NCBI GenBank assembly: GCA_001941045.1 | Contig: MSHD01000007.1 | Coordinates: forward strand, 23,450 to 87,449 | Direction: 5' to 3' | Length of the DNA: 64,000 nucleotides | Origin: Lachnospiraceae bacterium Zagget2 | GTDB taxonomy: Bacteria; Bacillota; Clostridia; Lachnospirales; Lachnospiraceae | Shown: piece by piece, positions 33,560 to 42,979 of the stretch | How positions within the stretch are numbered: position 1 is the first letter of the stretch | How the letters are laid out: each line of letters starts with the position of its first letter | Made by a program: the position numbers and the translations under genes | The notes under the pieces: generated by a model | The model's database searches: none | The model's input: only the letters and a program-made list of their open reading frames with translations | What the model was told of the DNA's origin: nothing

Positions 33560-34167
33560 AGCGGCGGTCAAGGCGATGGCTGAAACGGTTCCTGCGTGAC
33601 AACGAGCTTTTCCTGGTCGCGCTGCTGGACATCGTCCTGCTGGGCTTCCTGGTCATGTTTCTGATCTGGCTTTTCACGCCGACGAAGGCGTCAGCGATGG
33701 AGGCGGCGGAGCTGCCGGAAGCATCATTGGAGGAGCAGGAGGCATCGGAAGCCGCGCTGGAGGCTCTGGGGCTTTCTGAGAGTGACCTGACGATGACGGA
33801 TGAAGAACTTGCCGAGGAGGCGTATTACGACAGCCTGGAGCTGCTCGCGCTCTGCGTCGAGGCGGAAGCGGGCAACCAGAGCCTGGAGGGTAAGCGCCTT
33901 GTCGTGGACGTGATCCTGAACCGCGTCGATGATCCGGACTGGCCGGACAACATTGTGGACGTGATATCGGATCCGTACGAGTTCAGCACGTTCTGGGACG
34001 GGGCGATCGACCGGGTCTGGGAACCGTCGGGGGAGACCTTCCAGGCAGAGAGGATGGAGCTGGAGGAGCGGAGCTGGCCGGAAGTCTATTATTTCACGGC
34101 TGGCGGTTACTCGAAATATGGCACGCCCTGGAAACAGGTGGGCGACCATTATTTCAGCACGAAGTAG
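33556..34167 (+). CDS. Membrane-anchored SleB/CwlJ-type cell-wall hydrolase
   Basis: 203 residues. A basic N-terminus and one membrane anchor (about 17-40) precede an acidic linker (about 45-95) and a hydrolase_2 domain (about 95-200) with LLALCVEAEAGNQ, VVDVILNRVDD and YEFSTFWDG. SleB-family enzymes cut peptidoglycan. It is far from the endolysin and in the early region, which argues against simple lysis and for a role during infection or lysogeny. Confidence 0.8.
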   Translation: MKRRSRRWLKRFLRDNELFLVALLDIVLLGFLVMFLIWLFTPTKASAMEAAELPEASLEEQEASEAALEALGLSESDLTMTDEELAEEAYYDSLELLALCVEAEAGNQSLEGKRLVVDVILNRVDDPDWPDNIVDVISDPYEFSTFWDGAIDRVWEPSGETFQAERMELEERSWPEVYYFTAGGYSKYGTPWKQVGDHYFSTK

Positions 34168-34175
34168 GAGGCGTT

Positions 34176-34337
34176 ATGTTTAAACGGGACGACCTGAATA
34201 AGATGCCGCTTTCTGAGCTTTTATACCATCATGAAAGATCGGGAATCGCCTTTGTGATTAAAGACGGGCAGATTGCCTGGGCGAAATGGGAAAGGAAAAT
34301 TTATGAAAAGTGTAAAGATCAACAGTCTGGAAATTGA
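34176..34337 (+). CDS. Small phage protein of unknown function
   Basis: 53 residues with AGGAGG just upstream of the ATG (MFKRDDLNKMPLSELLYHHE). It overlaps the start of the SbcC-like gene in another frame by 35 bases. Not recognised. Confidence 0.55.
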   Translation: MFKRDDLNKMPLSELLYHHERSGIAFVIKDGQIAWAKWERKIYEKCKDQQSGN

Positions 34338-35592
34338 GAATGTAAAACGGGTACGCGCAGTCAAAGTGAAGCCAACAGAGTCAGGGCTGACTGTAATTGG
34401 CGGGCGGAATAACCAGGGGAAGACCTCTGTGCTGGATTCTATCGCGTGGGCGCTGGGTGGAAATAAGTTCCGCCCGTCCATGCCGCAGCGAGAAGGTTCA
34501 GCGATTCCTCCCAACCTCAGGGTAGTGCTGAGCAACGGGATTATCGTGGAGCGCAAAGGAAAGAACTGCGATCTGAAAGTGACTGACCCGACCGGGAGGA
34601 AAGCAGGGCAGCAGCTCCTTGACAGCTTCATTGGACAGCTCGCGTTGGATCTACCGAAATTCATGGAAGCATCAGGGAAAGAAAAAGCCCAGACTCTCCT
34701 GCAGATTATAGGCGTGGGGGATGAGCTGGCTGCGATGGAGCAGGAGGAGACGACACTCTACAATGAACGTCTGGCGATGGGTCGGATCGCGGACCAGAAG
34801 ACGAAATATGCCAGGGAGCAGATATATTATCCAGAGGCTCCCCAAGAATTAGTATCCGCTTCTGAACTGATCCGGAAGCAACAGGAAATCCTTGCAAGGA
34901 ATGGGGAAAACCAGCGGAAGCGTGAGAACCTGCACCGCCTGGAACAGCAGTACCAGCGGATCAATGAGCAGATGGAAGAGCTGCTCCGGCAGCAGGCCGC
35001 GGTCGAGCAGGACCTGGCCATTGCGCGGAAGGACGCCCTCGATCTCCATGATGAATCGACAGCGGAGCTGGAACAGAGCATTGCCAGTGCCGAGGAAATC
35101 AACCGGAAGGTGCGGGCAAACCTGGACAAGGAAAAGGCGGAGGACGACGCTCGCATATACGAGAACCAGTATAAGGGGCTGACAGCGAAAATCGAAGAAG
35201 TGCGCATGAGGAAAAATGCCCTGCTGGAGCACGCGGAGCTGCCGCTGGAAGGCCTGTCGGTGAAGGACGGCGAATTAGTATACCATGGCCAGAAATGGGA
35301 CAACATGTCCGGCTCTGACCAGTTGAAGGTATCTACCGCTATCATACGGAAACTGAACCCGGACTGCGGCTTTGTCCTCCTGGACAAGCTCGAACAGATG
35401 GACCTGGAGACTATGAAAGAATTCGGGAAATGGCTGGAGTCAGAGGGGCTGCAGGCGATCGCTACACGGGTCAGCACCGGTGCGGAGTGCACAATCATCA
35501 TCGAAGACGGCTATGCGACAACGCCGGAAGCTGCAGCGGCGGTGTCGGCTGAGCCTGTAAAAAATATCAGTTGGAAGAAAGGGGAGTTTTAA
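34303..35592 (+). CDS. SbcC/RecF-like AAA ATPase
   Basis: Start at ATG 34303 with AAAGGA upstream. 429 residues. Walker A is GGRNNQGKTS (about 30-39), a central coiled coil spans about 180-300, and the C-terminal half has a Walker B region CGFVLLDKLEQMD. The ABC-signature-like GSDQLKVST precedes it. Phage SMC-type ATPases of this size act with recombination or replication proteins, consistent with the following Sak4-like gene, which begins at its stop (TAATG). Confidence 0.8.
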   Translation: MKSVKINSLEIENVKRVRAVKVKPTESGLTVIGGRNNQGKTSVLDSIAWALGGNKFRPSMPQREGSAIPPNLRVVLSNGIIVERKGKNCDLKVTDPTGRKAGQQLLDSFIGQLALDLPKFMEASGKEKAQTLLQIIGVGDELAAMEQEETTLYNERLAMGRIADQKTKYAREQIYYPEAPQELVSASELIRKQQEILARNGENQRKRENLHRLEQQYQRINEQMEELLRQQAAVEQDLAIARKDALDLHDESTAELEQSIASAEEINRKVRANLDKEKAEDDARIYENQYKGLTAKIEEVRMRKNALLEHAELPLEGLSVKDGELVYHGQKWDNMSGSDQLKVSTAIIRKLNPDCGFVLLDKLEQMDLETMKEFGKWLESEGLQAIATRVSTGAECTIIIEDGYATTPEAAAAVSAEPVKNISWKKGEF

Positions 35593-36668
35593 TGAATATC
35601 ATCAGGGGAAAGATCCCCGGCGCGAAAAAGGTAGTCTGCTATGGGCCGGAAGGAATTGGCAAGTCTACTTTTGCTTCACAGTTTCCGGAACCTGTTTTTA
35701 TCGACACGGAAGGAAGCACAAAAGATCTGGATGTAGCGCGGACAGAAGCACCCAGCAGCTGGGCGATGCTTTTAGAGCAGGTGCAGTATTTCATCCGCCA
35801 GCCAGGCAGTGTGCAGACGCTGGTCATCGATACCGCGGACTGGGCGGAGCAGCTCTGCGTATCTGGCCTGACAGCAAAGTACCAGAAAAACGGTATCGAG
35901 GATTTCGGTTATGGGAAAGGTTATATTTATCTGCAGGAGGAATTCGGGCGTCTGCTGAACCTCCTGACCGAGCTGGTGGAAAAACAGAATATCAATGTAG
36001 TCCTGACCGCCCATGCCATGATGCGAAAGTTTGAACAGCCGGATGAAATGGGGGCCTACGACAGATGGGAGATGAAGCTGTCGAAGAAAGTAGGTCCCAT
36101 GGTAAAAGAGTGGGCGGATATGCTGTTGTTTGCCAATTACAAGACCATTGTAGTAAACGTCGACGGCCAGGGGACCCAGAAAGGCAAAAATAAAGCGCAG
36201 GGAGGCAGGCGCGTCATGTACACCTCCCATCACCCCTGCTGGGACGCAAAAAACCGCTATGGCCTGCCGGACGAGCTGCCGTTCACCTATTCTTCGATCG
36301 CGCAGATTATAGAGGCGCCCAGGCAAAGCCTGGCGAAAACCATCGTTCAGCAGGAAAAAATGGAAGAGCCTGTGCAGGCAGCGCTGCCCCTGCAGGAGAT
36401 GAAAACCGAACCGGTACCGGACTACATCATGCTGCAGCAGTCCCGTGAGGAGAATGTCCCGCGTGAACTCCTCGACCTGATGAAGGAGAGCCATGTCTCA
36501 GAATGGGACATCCAGAACGCAGTAGGCGGCAAGGGATATTTTCCCAGCGACATGCCGATCGAAAAATACCCGGAAGATTTTGTAATGGGCTGCCTGGTCG
36601 GGGCATGGCCAAAGGTGCTTGCGATGATCGATGAGGTCAATGCAAAGACAGTAATACCATTTAATTGA
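35592..36668 (+). CDS. Sak4-like RecA-fold ATPase (phage recombination)
   Basis: 358 residues. A RecA-type core at about 1-230 has Walker A GPEGIGKST (about 19-27), EPVFIDTEGSTKDLD and the Walker B strand VQTLVIDTADW. Sak4 proteins promote single-strand annealing together with phage SSB proteins. Its neighbours, an SMC-type ATPase and a DUF669 protein, are the common set in gut siphoviruses. The C-terminal ~120 residues are a less conserved tail. Confidence 0.85.
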   Translation: MNIIRGKIPGAKKVVCYGPEGIGKSTFASQFPEPVFIDTEGSTKDLDVARTEAPSSWAMLLEQVQYFIRQPGSVQTLVIDTADWAEQLCVSGLTAKYQKNGIEDFGYGKGYIYLQEEFGRLLNLLTELVEKQNINVVLTAHAMMRKFEQPDEMGAYDRWEMKLSKKVGPMVKEWADMLLFANYKTIVVNVDGQGTQKGKNKAQGGRRVMYTSHHPCWDAKNRYGLPDELPFTYSSIAQIIEAPRQSLAKTIVQQEKMEEPVQAALPLQEMKTEPVPDYIMLQQSREENVPRELLDLMKESHVSEWDIQNAVGGKGYFPSDMPIEKYPEDFVMGCLVGAWPKVLAMIDEVNAKTVIPFN

Positions 36669-36682
36669 AAGAAGGAGATGGA

Positions 36683-37150
36683 ATGATGGCGGAAATGACA
36701 GACAGGGAATTTAACTGGGATGACACAATTACAAAGGACTCACAGGATTTCATCCTGCTCCCGGAAGGAGACTATGATTTCACGGTTGAGAGTTATGAGA
36801 GGGCCAGGCACCCCGGAAGCGAGAAGCTGCCGCCCTGCAATAAGGCGATTGTCAAAATCCGGATTGATACGGAAGAAGGGCCGGCTTTTATCAACCACAA
36901 CCTGTTCCTGTATTCTAAGACAGAGGGGATGCTGTCGGCGTTCTTTGCAGGTATTGGTCTGAAGAAGAAGGGGGAACCGCTGAAAATGAACTGGAACCAG
37001 GTGCCGGGCCGCCATGGGAGGTGCAGTGTATCTGTCCATACATGGACGGGCAAGGACGGGAAGGAGCGGAAAGGGAATAATATCAAACGCTTCTACCCAT
37101 GCGAAGATGACGCATCTGCGGCGGGTAAATACAGGAGCGGTGATTTCTGA
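36683..37150 (+). CDS. DUF669 family protein (probable ssDNA-binding protein)
   Basis: 155 residues from ATG 36683 with AAGGAG upstream. LLPEGDYDFTVESYERA and FINHNLFLYSKTEGMLSAFF are the DUF669 signatures. It is adjacent to a Sak4-like ATPase, the usual position of phage SSBs. The final acidic residues FYPCEDDASAAGK resemble a partner-binding tail. ssDNA binding is inferred from family and context. Confidence 0.8.
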   Translation: MMAEMTDREFNWDDTITKDSQDFILLPEGDYDFTVESYERARHPGSEKLPPCNKAIVKIRIDTEEGPAFINHNLFLYSKTEGMLSAFFAGIGLKKKGEPLKMNWNQVPGRHGRCSVSVHTWTGKDGKERKGNNIKRFYPCEDDASAAGKYRSGDF

Positions 37151-38733
37151 TGCCGATGGAATTACGGCCGTACCAGCAGGAGGCCAGGGACGCCATTTTT
37201 CGAGAGTGGGAAAACGTTGATAAAACGCTCCTGGTGCTTCCGACAGGGACGGGGAAGACGGTAGTATTTGCCAGGGTCGCGGAGGACTGTGTGCGGAATG
37301 GCAGCCGCGTCCTGATCCTTGCGCACCGTGGGGAGCTGCTTCAGCAGGCAGCAGACAAGCTGGAGAAGGCCACAGGCCTGGGATGTGCCACGGAGAAGGC
37401 GGAAGAGAATTGCCTTGGCAGCTGGTACCGGATCACCGTGGGTTCTGTGCAGACCATGATGCGGGATAAACGACTTTCCGCGTTTCCGTCGGATTACTTT
37501 GGGACGGTCATCATTGATGAAGCGCATCATTGTATATCAGACAGTTACCAGCGTGTGCTGCAGCACTTCCCGGATGCAAAGGTACTGGGTGTCACAGCTA
37601 CCCCTGACCGCGGCGATATGAAGAATCTCGGGCAATACTTTGAGTCTCTTGCCTATGAATATACGCTGCCGAAAGCAATCCGGGAAGGCTATCTCTCACC
37701 GATCAGGGCATTGACGATCCCACTGAAGCTGGAGCTGGCGGGAGTGGGAATCCAGTCAGGAGATTTTAAAGCCGGTGATATCGCGACAGCACTGGATCCC
37801 TACCTGTACCAGATCGCGGCTGAAATGGAGAATTACTGTATGGACCGGAAGACCGTTGTATTCCTGCCTCTGGTCAAAACCAGCCAGAAGTTTCGCGATA
37901 TTCTGAACGGGTACGGGTTCCGTGCGGCGGAGGTCAATGGGGAGAGCAGGGACAGAGCGGAGGTTCTGGAAGCGTTCGACAGGGGAGACTATAACGTCCT
38001 GTGCAATTCCATGCTGCTGACAGAGGGCTGGGACTGCCCGTCAGTGGACTGCATTGTGGTGCTGCGTCCGACGAAGATCCGCAGCCTGTACAGCCAGATG
38101 GTAGGACGTGGGACCCGACTCTGTGAGGGAAAGGATCATCTGCTTCTACTTGATTTTCTGTGGCATACCGAACGACATGAATTATGCCATCCCGCCAGCC
38201 TGGTCTGTACGGATGCGGAGGTGGCGCAGGTTATGACGGCCAATATTGAGAAAGCCGGCTGCGCGGTGGATATAGAGGAGGCGGAGAAGCAGGCCGCCTC
38301 CGAGGTGGTGGCGCAGCGTGAGGAAACCCTGGCAAAGCAGCTGGCAGAAATGCGGCGGCGCAAAAAGAAGCTGGTGGACCCGCTGCAGTTTGAAATGAGC
38401 ATCCAGGCGGAAGATCTGGCCGGATATGTGCCGAGTTTTGGCTGGGAGGCAGCACCGCCGTCTGACAAGCAGAAAGCCACGTTGGAAAAGCTTGGTATCT
38501 GCCCGGATGAAATCGATAATGCGGGAAAAGCTGCAAAGCTTCTTGACAGGCTGGCGAACCGGCGAAGGGAAGGACTTACAACGCCAAAGCAGATCCGCTT
38601 CCTTGAGGGAAGGGGTTTCCAGCATGTGGGGACATGGCAGTTTGATACCGCCCGCCGGATGATTGACCGGATCGCGGCGAATGGATGGCGCATTCCGCGG
38701 GATATTATCCCGGCAGAGTATAAAGAGGCATAA
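37150..38733 (+). CDS. Superfamily 2 DEAD/DEAH-type helicase
   Basis: 527 residues; ATG overlaps the previous stop (TGATG). Helicase motifs in order: Q-like RPYQQEA, motif I LPTGTGKT (about 29-36), Ia LAHRGELL, II DEAHH (about 120-124), III VTATPDRGD, V and VI SQMVGRGTRL (about 310-319). The C-terminal ~150 residues include a zinc-free coiled coil and the small repeats KQKATLEKLGI and TPKQIRFLEGRGF, a SAP-like fold. It probably unwinds DNA or remodels replication intermediates. Confidence 0.9.
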   Translation: MPMELRPYQQEARDAIFREWENVDKTLLVLPTGTGKTVVFARVAEDCVRNGSRVLILAHRGELLQQAADKLEKATGLGCATEKAEENCLGSWYRITVGSVQTMMRDKRLSAFPSDYFGTVIIDEAHHCISDSYQRVLQHFPDAKVLGVTATPDRGDMKNLGQYFESLAYEYTLPKAIREGYLSPIRALTIPLKLELAGVGIQSGDFKAGDIATALDPYLYQIAAEMENYCMDRKTVVFLPLVKTSQKFRDILNGYGFRAAEVNGESRDRAEVLEAFDRGDYNVLCNSMLLTEGWDCPSVDCIVVLRPTKIRSLYSQMVGRGTRLCEGKDHLLLLDFLWHTERHELCHPASLVCTDAEVAQVMTANIEKAGCAVDIEEAEKQAASEVVAQREETLAKQLAEMRRRKKKLVDPLQFEMSIQAEDLAGYVPSFGWEAAPPSDKQKATLEKLGICPDEIDNAGKAAKLLDRLANRRREGLTTPKQIRFLEGRGFQHVGTWQFDTARRMIDRIAANGWRIPRDIIPAEYKEA

Positions 38734-38741
38734 ACGGCATA

Positions 38742-41105
38742 ATGAGGCAGGAACTTACAGAATTATTAAACCATATCGATCCCGCCCTCCTGGATTACCA
38801 GGACTGGCTGAATGTAGGCATGGCGCTGAAGCAGGAAGGGTACCAGGCCAGCCTGTGGGAGTCATGGAGCAGGCGGGACCCCAGGCGATTCCATAATGGG
38901 GAGTGTGCGCGTAAATGGAAGACCTTCCAGGGGGCCGGTACGCCGGTGACAGGAGGAACGATCTACCAGCTCGCACTGGATCAGGGCTGGGCGCCGGAAA
39001 GTGAACCCGGCCATGAGCTTGGCTGGAATGACACGATCTCGCGCGACAGCGACGATCTCAGGGTCGTAGATAAAAACTGGATAGAGGGACGCGAAATCCA
39101 TGAGCCCGAGGACTGGCACCCGGAAAAAGAGCTGATCACCTATCTTGAGACACTTTTTGGCACCGACGATATTGTCGGCTATGTGACCCGGAGCTGGAGT
39201 AAGCCGGACGATGATAAGAAGTATCCGGATAAAGGCTGCTGGGATAGGACTGCGCGGCAGTTAATCCAAAAACTGAGTGTATGCAAAGGTGATATCGGTT
39301 CGGTACTGGGGGACTATGACCCGGAAGTGGGGGCATGGATACGCTTCAACCCGTTGGACGGGAAAGGCTGTAAAAACGAGAATGTGACAGAGTATCGCTA
39401 TGCGCTGGTGGAATCAGACGAGACCGATCTGGAAAAGCAGAATGCGATCATCCGCGAGCTGGAGCTGCCGGTCGCCTGTCTGGTACATTCCGGGAAGAAG
39501 AGCCTTCATGCGATTGTACGGATTGAGGCGGCCAGCTTCGAGGAGTACCGGAAGCGCGTTGATTACCTGTACAAGGTCTGTGGAAAAAACGGCCTGAAAG
39601 TGGACCAGCAGAACCGGAATCCGTCGCGGCTGTCCCGGATGCCGGGCGTACTTCGGAACGGGCATAAACAGTTCCTCGTAGATACCAATATCGGGAAGGC
39701 CTCCTGGGATGAATGGTATGAAAGGATCGAGGGCGTTAACGACGACCTGCCGGAGCCGGAGAGCATCGCGGACATCTGGGACAACCTGCCGGAGCTGTCG
39801 CCGCCACTGATTGAGGGCGTGCTGCGACAGGGACACAAGATGCTGCTGGCCGGTCCCTCCAAAGCCGGGAAGTCATTCAGCCTGATCGAGCTATGCTGCG
39901 CGATCGCGGAGGGCCGGCGCTGGCTGAACTGGGACTGCGCCTGCGGGAAGGTGCTGTATGTGAACCTGGAGCTTGATCGCGCGTCCTGCCTTCATCGGTT
40001 CAAAGATGTGTATGAAGCGCTCGGATGGTCGCCGGACCATCTGGACAACATCCACATCTGGAACCTGAGGGGAAAATCTATCCCCATGAATAAGCTGGCT
40101 CCAAAGCTGATCCGACGTGCCGCCAAAAAGAATTATATCGCGGTTGTGATCGACCCCATTTACAAGGTCATTACCGGCGATGAAAACAGTGCGAACCAGA
40201 TGGCCGATTTCTGCAACCAGTTTGACCTGGTATGTACGGAGCTCGGCACGGCAGTCATCTACTGCCATCATCACAGCAAGGGCACACAGGGGCAGAAGCG
40301 CTCGATGGACCGCGCGTCAGGATCCGGTGTGTTTGCCCGCGATCCGGATGCGCTCCTTGACCTGATCGAACTCGAGCTGAATGAAGACCTCCTGAAACAG
40401 GAGGAAAACAAGGCGGTATGTGCCGCATGCAAGCAATATCTGAATTCCATTTTGGAAGACTGGGAAGACGATGTCTCCCAGGATACGATGTGTAGCGCTG
40501 CTCAGATGCTGGCTTACTGTAAAAAGAAGCTGGCAAAACCCCAGATGCAGGCTCTCGACAAACAGGTTGCGGTGGCAAAGGAAAAAGTGAAAATGCTCAG
40601 CGCCTGGCGCATTGACGGGACGCTCAGGGAGTTCCCGAAGTTCCCGCCGGTCAATCTGTGGTTTGATTATCCGGGGCACCGTATGGACCGCACAGGCGCT
40701 CTCAGCGACATTGAGCCGGAGGCGGAGAAGCCGAGCTGGCAGAAGGCAGCGGAAAAGCGGAAAGAGCAGACGAAGAAGGACAAAGAGAAGAAGCGCAACG
40801 ATTTTGAAATCGCATTCTCAAATATCGAAATCGAAGGGCGGGACGTCCCGGCGCAGGAGCTCGCCGAGCAGATCGGTACATCCGTAAAGACATTGCTTGC
40901 CTGGTTTGGGAATACCCAGCGGAAGCGGAAGGATCTTGTGAACGATTTTGAAAAATTTCAGGCAGACGATGGCAAGGTTTACATCCGGCGGAAAACGGTT
41001 CCAGGGGGTGCGCAAAAAGGGGTGCGCAGTGCGCATGACTCGGTTGTGCGCACCCCTGCACAGGGGTGCGGCGCATCGGAAAATCACGGTCATGCGCACC
41101 CCTGA
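38742..41105 (+). CDS. Phage replication protein: PriCT-2 plus RepA-like helicase
   Basis: 787 residues. The PriCT-2 domain (about 8-85) includes DYQDWLNVGMALKQEGY. A primase/polymerase-like middle follows (about 150-345; VACLVHSGKKSLHAIVRI). The RepA/AAA_25 domain has Walker A GPSKAGKSFS (about 368-377) and a Walker B strand VVIDPIYK. The C-terminus is charged and ends inside the repeat array downstream, so the last ~30 codons are repeat-derived. It is the probable origin-binding and DNA-unwinding initiator. Confidence 0.82.
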   Translation: MRQELTELLNHIDPALLDYQDWLNVGMALKQEGYQASLWESWSRRDPRRFHNGECARKWKTFQGAGTPVTGGTIYQLALDQGWAPESEPGHELGWNDTISRDSDDLRVVDKNWIEGREIHEPEDWHPEKELITYLETLFGTDDIVGYVTRSWSKPDDDKKYPDKGCWDRTARQLIQKLSVCKGDIGSVLGDYDPEVGAWIRFNPLDGKGCKNENVTEYRYALVESDETDLEKQNAIIRELELPVACLVHSGKKSLHAIVRIEAASFEEYRKRVDYLYKVCGKNGLKVDQQNRNPSRLSRMPGVLRNGHKQFLVDTNIGKASWDEWYERIEGVNDDLPEPESIADIWDNLPELSPPLIEGVLRQGHKMLLAGPSKAGKSFSLIELCCAIAEGRRWLNWDCACGKVLYVNLELDRASCLHRFKDVYEALGWSPDHLDNIHIWNLRGKSIPMNKLAPKLIRRAAKKNYIAVVIDPIYKVITGDENSANQMADFCNQFDLVCTELGTAVIYCHHHSKGTQGQKRSMDRASGSGVFARDPDALLDLIELELNEDLLKQEENKAVCAACKQYLNSILEDWEDDVSQDTMCSAAQMLAYCKKKLAKPQMQALDKQVAVAKEKVKMLSAWRIDGTLREFPKFPPVNLWFDYPGHRMDRTGALSDIEPEAEKPSWQKAAEKRKEQTKKDKEKKRNDFEIAFSNIEIEGRDVPAQELAEQIGTSVKTLLAWFGNTQRKRKDLVNDFEKFQADDGKVYIRRKTVPGGAQKGVRSAHDSVVRTPAQGCGASENHGHAHP

Positions 41106-41340
41106 AATGAGGGTGCGCAGGTGCGCATGACTCGGTTGTGCGCACTGCGCACAGGGGTGCGGCGCATCGGAAAATCACGGTCATGCGCACCCCCAAAATA
41201 GGGGTGCGACGCATCGGAAATTTTCGGTCATGCGCAGTGCGCAAAAAGGGTGCGGCGCAACCATATACTACGTATATGTGGTGGTGCGCACCCCCTCCGT
41301 GGGGGAGGGTAAGTCGTCGCGTCTAAGCTCACGCGACCGA
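41021..41340 (+). repeat. Direct and inverted repeat array, probable replication origin
   Basis: A ~92-bp unit starting GTGCGCATGACTCGG occurs at 41029 and 41121, and its second half (CACAGGGGTGCGGCGCATCGG) at 41059 and 41150; a third, shortened copy begins near 41208. GTGCGCA and its complement recur throughout. An AT-rich palindrome CATATAC-3-GTATATG (about 41261-41279) and two GC-rich hairpins (about 41290-41345) follow. The array overlaps the 3' end of the initiator gene. Confidence 0.75.
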
Positions 41341-41402
41341 CGCCTCACCCCCACGCACACGGAGGGCACCAAACCTTGAGCACAGAAAAAGAGGTGGACA
41401 GG

Positions 41403-41795
41403 ATGACAGAATTTTTTTTAGCGATGGAGCCACCGACCTGTACGCACCAGGAGAAGCAGGTGCATGTGGTAAAAGGCAGGCCGGTATTCTATGAACCGCC
41501 TGAACTCGTGGCGGCGCGCCAGAAGCTCCAGGGATATCTGGGACAGCATACACCCAAAGAGAGCTACACGGGCCCTGTAGAGCTGGTTACGAAGTGGTGT
41601 TTCCCGCGGGGACGGCATGGGAACGGTGAATACCGTACGTCGAGGCCGGACACAGATAATCTCCAGAAGCTCCTGAAGGATTGTATGACGGCAGTGGGAT
41701 TCTGGAAGGATGATTGCCTGGTCTGCAGGGAAATCACAGAAAAATTCTGGGCGGACGTCCCGGGAATCTACATCCGGATTAAGGAGCTGCCATGA
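41403..41795 (+). CDS. rusA: RusA-family Holliday-junction endonuclease
   Basis: 130 residues from ATG 41403 (a TTG at 41376 has no ribosome site). The RusA core has RPDTDNLQKLLKDCMTAVGF, with the acidic residues that bind Mg2+, then DDCLVCREITEKFW. It resolves recombination or replication junctions. The next gene overlaps its stop (ATGA). Confidence 0.88.
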   Translation: MTEFFLAMEPPTCTHQEKQVHVVKGRPVFYEPPELVAARQKLQGYLGQHTPKESYTGPVELVTKWCFPRGRHGNGEYRTSRPDTDNLQKLLKDCMTAVGFWKDDCLVCREITEKFWADVPGIYIRIKELP

Positions 41796-42031
41796 AAAAT
41801 GCCAAAATGATTTACCAGCTCATGAATGACCTGCTCCGGTACCTGCTCAAGTATGGCGACATTGAAGTATTTACCGAAGCCCAGGCTGAACAGGCACTTC
41901 GGGAGTCGGAGGAAATCTGCAGGAAGTATAAAACTGCGCCGAACGGCATCGGATATCTGGCGTGGAAGCTGTTTTCGGCTGCGAATGGGTATTTTACAAA
42001 GCGGGAAGACATGAAGAGGAGGGGCCTATGA
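41792..42031 (+). CDS. Phage protein of unknown function
   Basis: 79 residues, mostly helical; start overlaps the RusA stop and its stop overlaps the next start. Not recognised; the tight coupling supports it being real. Confidence 0.65.
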   Translation: MKNAKMIYQLMNDLLRYLLKYGDIEVFTEAQAEQALRESEEICRKYKTAPNGIGYLAWKLFSAANGYFTKREDMKRRGL

Positions 42032-42249
42032 AAGGACTGACAGAAAAGCGCGAGGATGGCACATGGAGACTGCGCGGCGTTTCCTGGGAAGATATTAGGC
42101 CAGGCACTGTGTTGTCCATGGAGACGCATGAAAAGCTCTACTGGGCGTTGTGCAAACTCAGGGACTATGAAGACACCGGACTCTCGCCGGATGAGGTGGA
42201 GCGGATGAAGTGGAAGCTGTTGGAAGGAGAAAAGGGCGAAGATGACTAA
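42028..42249 (+). CDS. Small phage protein with YEDTGLSPDE motif
   Basis: 73 residues from ATG 42028 after GAGGAGG. The segment LRDYEDTGLSPDEVERMK is a motif common in short early proteins of Firmicutes phages, of unknown function. The start overlaps the previous stop (ATGA) and the end overlaps the next gene. Confidence 0.7.
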   Translation: MKGLTEKREDGTWRLRGVSWEDIRPGTVLSMETHEKLYWALCKLRDYEDTGLSPDEVERMKWKLLEGEKGEDD

Positions 42250-42520
42250 CCGGGAAGCGATAGAAGCGCTGAAGATTGACAATGGCATCGAGATCAGCGG
42301 AGGCGCAGATAGGATGATTGAATTTCTCCGTGGGCTGGAAATGGCAATCGACGCGCTGGAGGCGCTGGAATCGATGAACCCCATTCCCATCGTCTCTGGA
42401 TACGCTGACGGGAATCCGGTATACGATTTCTGGGAATGTCCTTGTTGCGGCGCGGATTTTGAGATTAACGAAAAGTACAATTTCTGTCCAGAGTGTGGGC
42501 AGCATATGAAGAGAGAATAA
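42242..42520 (+). CDS. Zinc-ribbon phage protein
   Basis: 92 residues. A helical N-terminus is followed by a zinc ribbon, CPCCGADF and CPECGQH (about 66-88), near the C-terminus. Overlaps the previous gene by eight bases. Function unknown; nucleic-acid binding is possible. Confidence 0.7.
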   Translation: MTNREAIEALKIDNGIEISGGADRMIEFLRGLEMAIDALEALESMNPIPIVSGYADGNPVYDFWECPCCGADFEINEKYNFCPECGQHMKRE

Positions 42521-42526
42521 CCATTT

Positions 42527-42940
42527 ATGGCTGCGAAAGAATTTCTGCGAAAAATCAGAAAATTAGACAGGGATATTGACCGAAAAATCCAAAGGCTGCA
42601 TGAACTGAAAGAAATGTCCGTAAGCACAGGCAGCTTTGATTATTCTAAGGACAGAGTGCAGGCTTCCACAGCGGCGGACGCACCTTATGTCCACATGCTT
42701 GAACAGATCACAGAACTGGATAATGAGATCAGCGCGGATATTGACTGTCTGGTTGATATGAAGGAGCAGGTCGAATGGATGATGCATAGCTTTACACCGA
42801 AGCAACAGGCAGTTATCAGGAGCCGGTACTTTCACAGCTACTCCTGGGAAGATATCGCAATGTTGCTTGGGTGCACCGTAAGGAATGTCCATTACATACA
42901 TCAGGCTGCGTTGCAGAATATGGATCGCAAGATGTTGTGA
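42527..42940 (+). CDS. Late-gene transcriptional regulator (DUF1492, sigma region 4-like)
   Basis: 137 residues. The N-terminus is a coiled coil; the C-terminal third (about 90-137) reads SFTPKQQAVIRSRYF then SWEDIAMLLGCTVRNVHYIH, a sigma-70 region-4-like helix-turn-helix. This family (with ArpU and RinA) activates late genes in Gram-positive phages. The late promoter and terminase genes follow immediately. Confidence 0.8.
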   Translation: MAAKEFLRKIRKLDRDIDRKIQRLHELKEMSVSTGSFDYSKDRVQASTAADAPYVHMLEQITELDNEISADIDCLVDMKEQVEWMMHSFTPKQQAVIRSRYFHSYSWEDIAMLLGCTVRNVHYIHQAALQNMDRKML

Positions 42941-42979
42941 CTGATGGAGAAATATATGAACAAGATATTGAATTTCCCT

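Noticed and set aside
41021-41340. CRISPR array
   Set aside because: Repeats are long, few, partly inverted and overlap a gene; there are no regular spacers and no cas genes.
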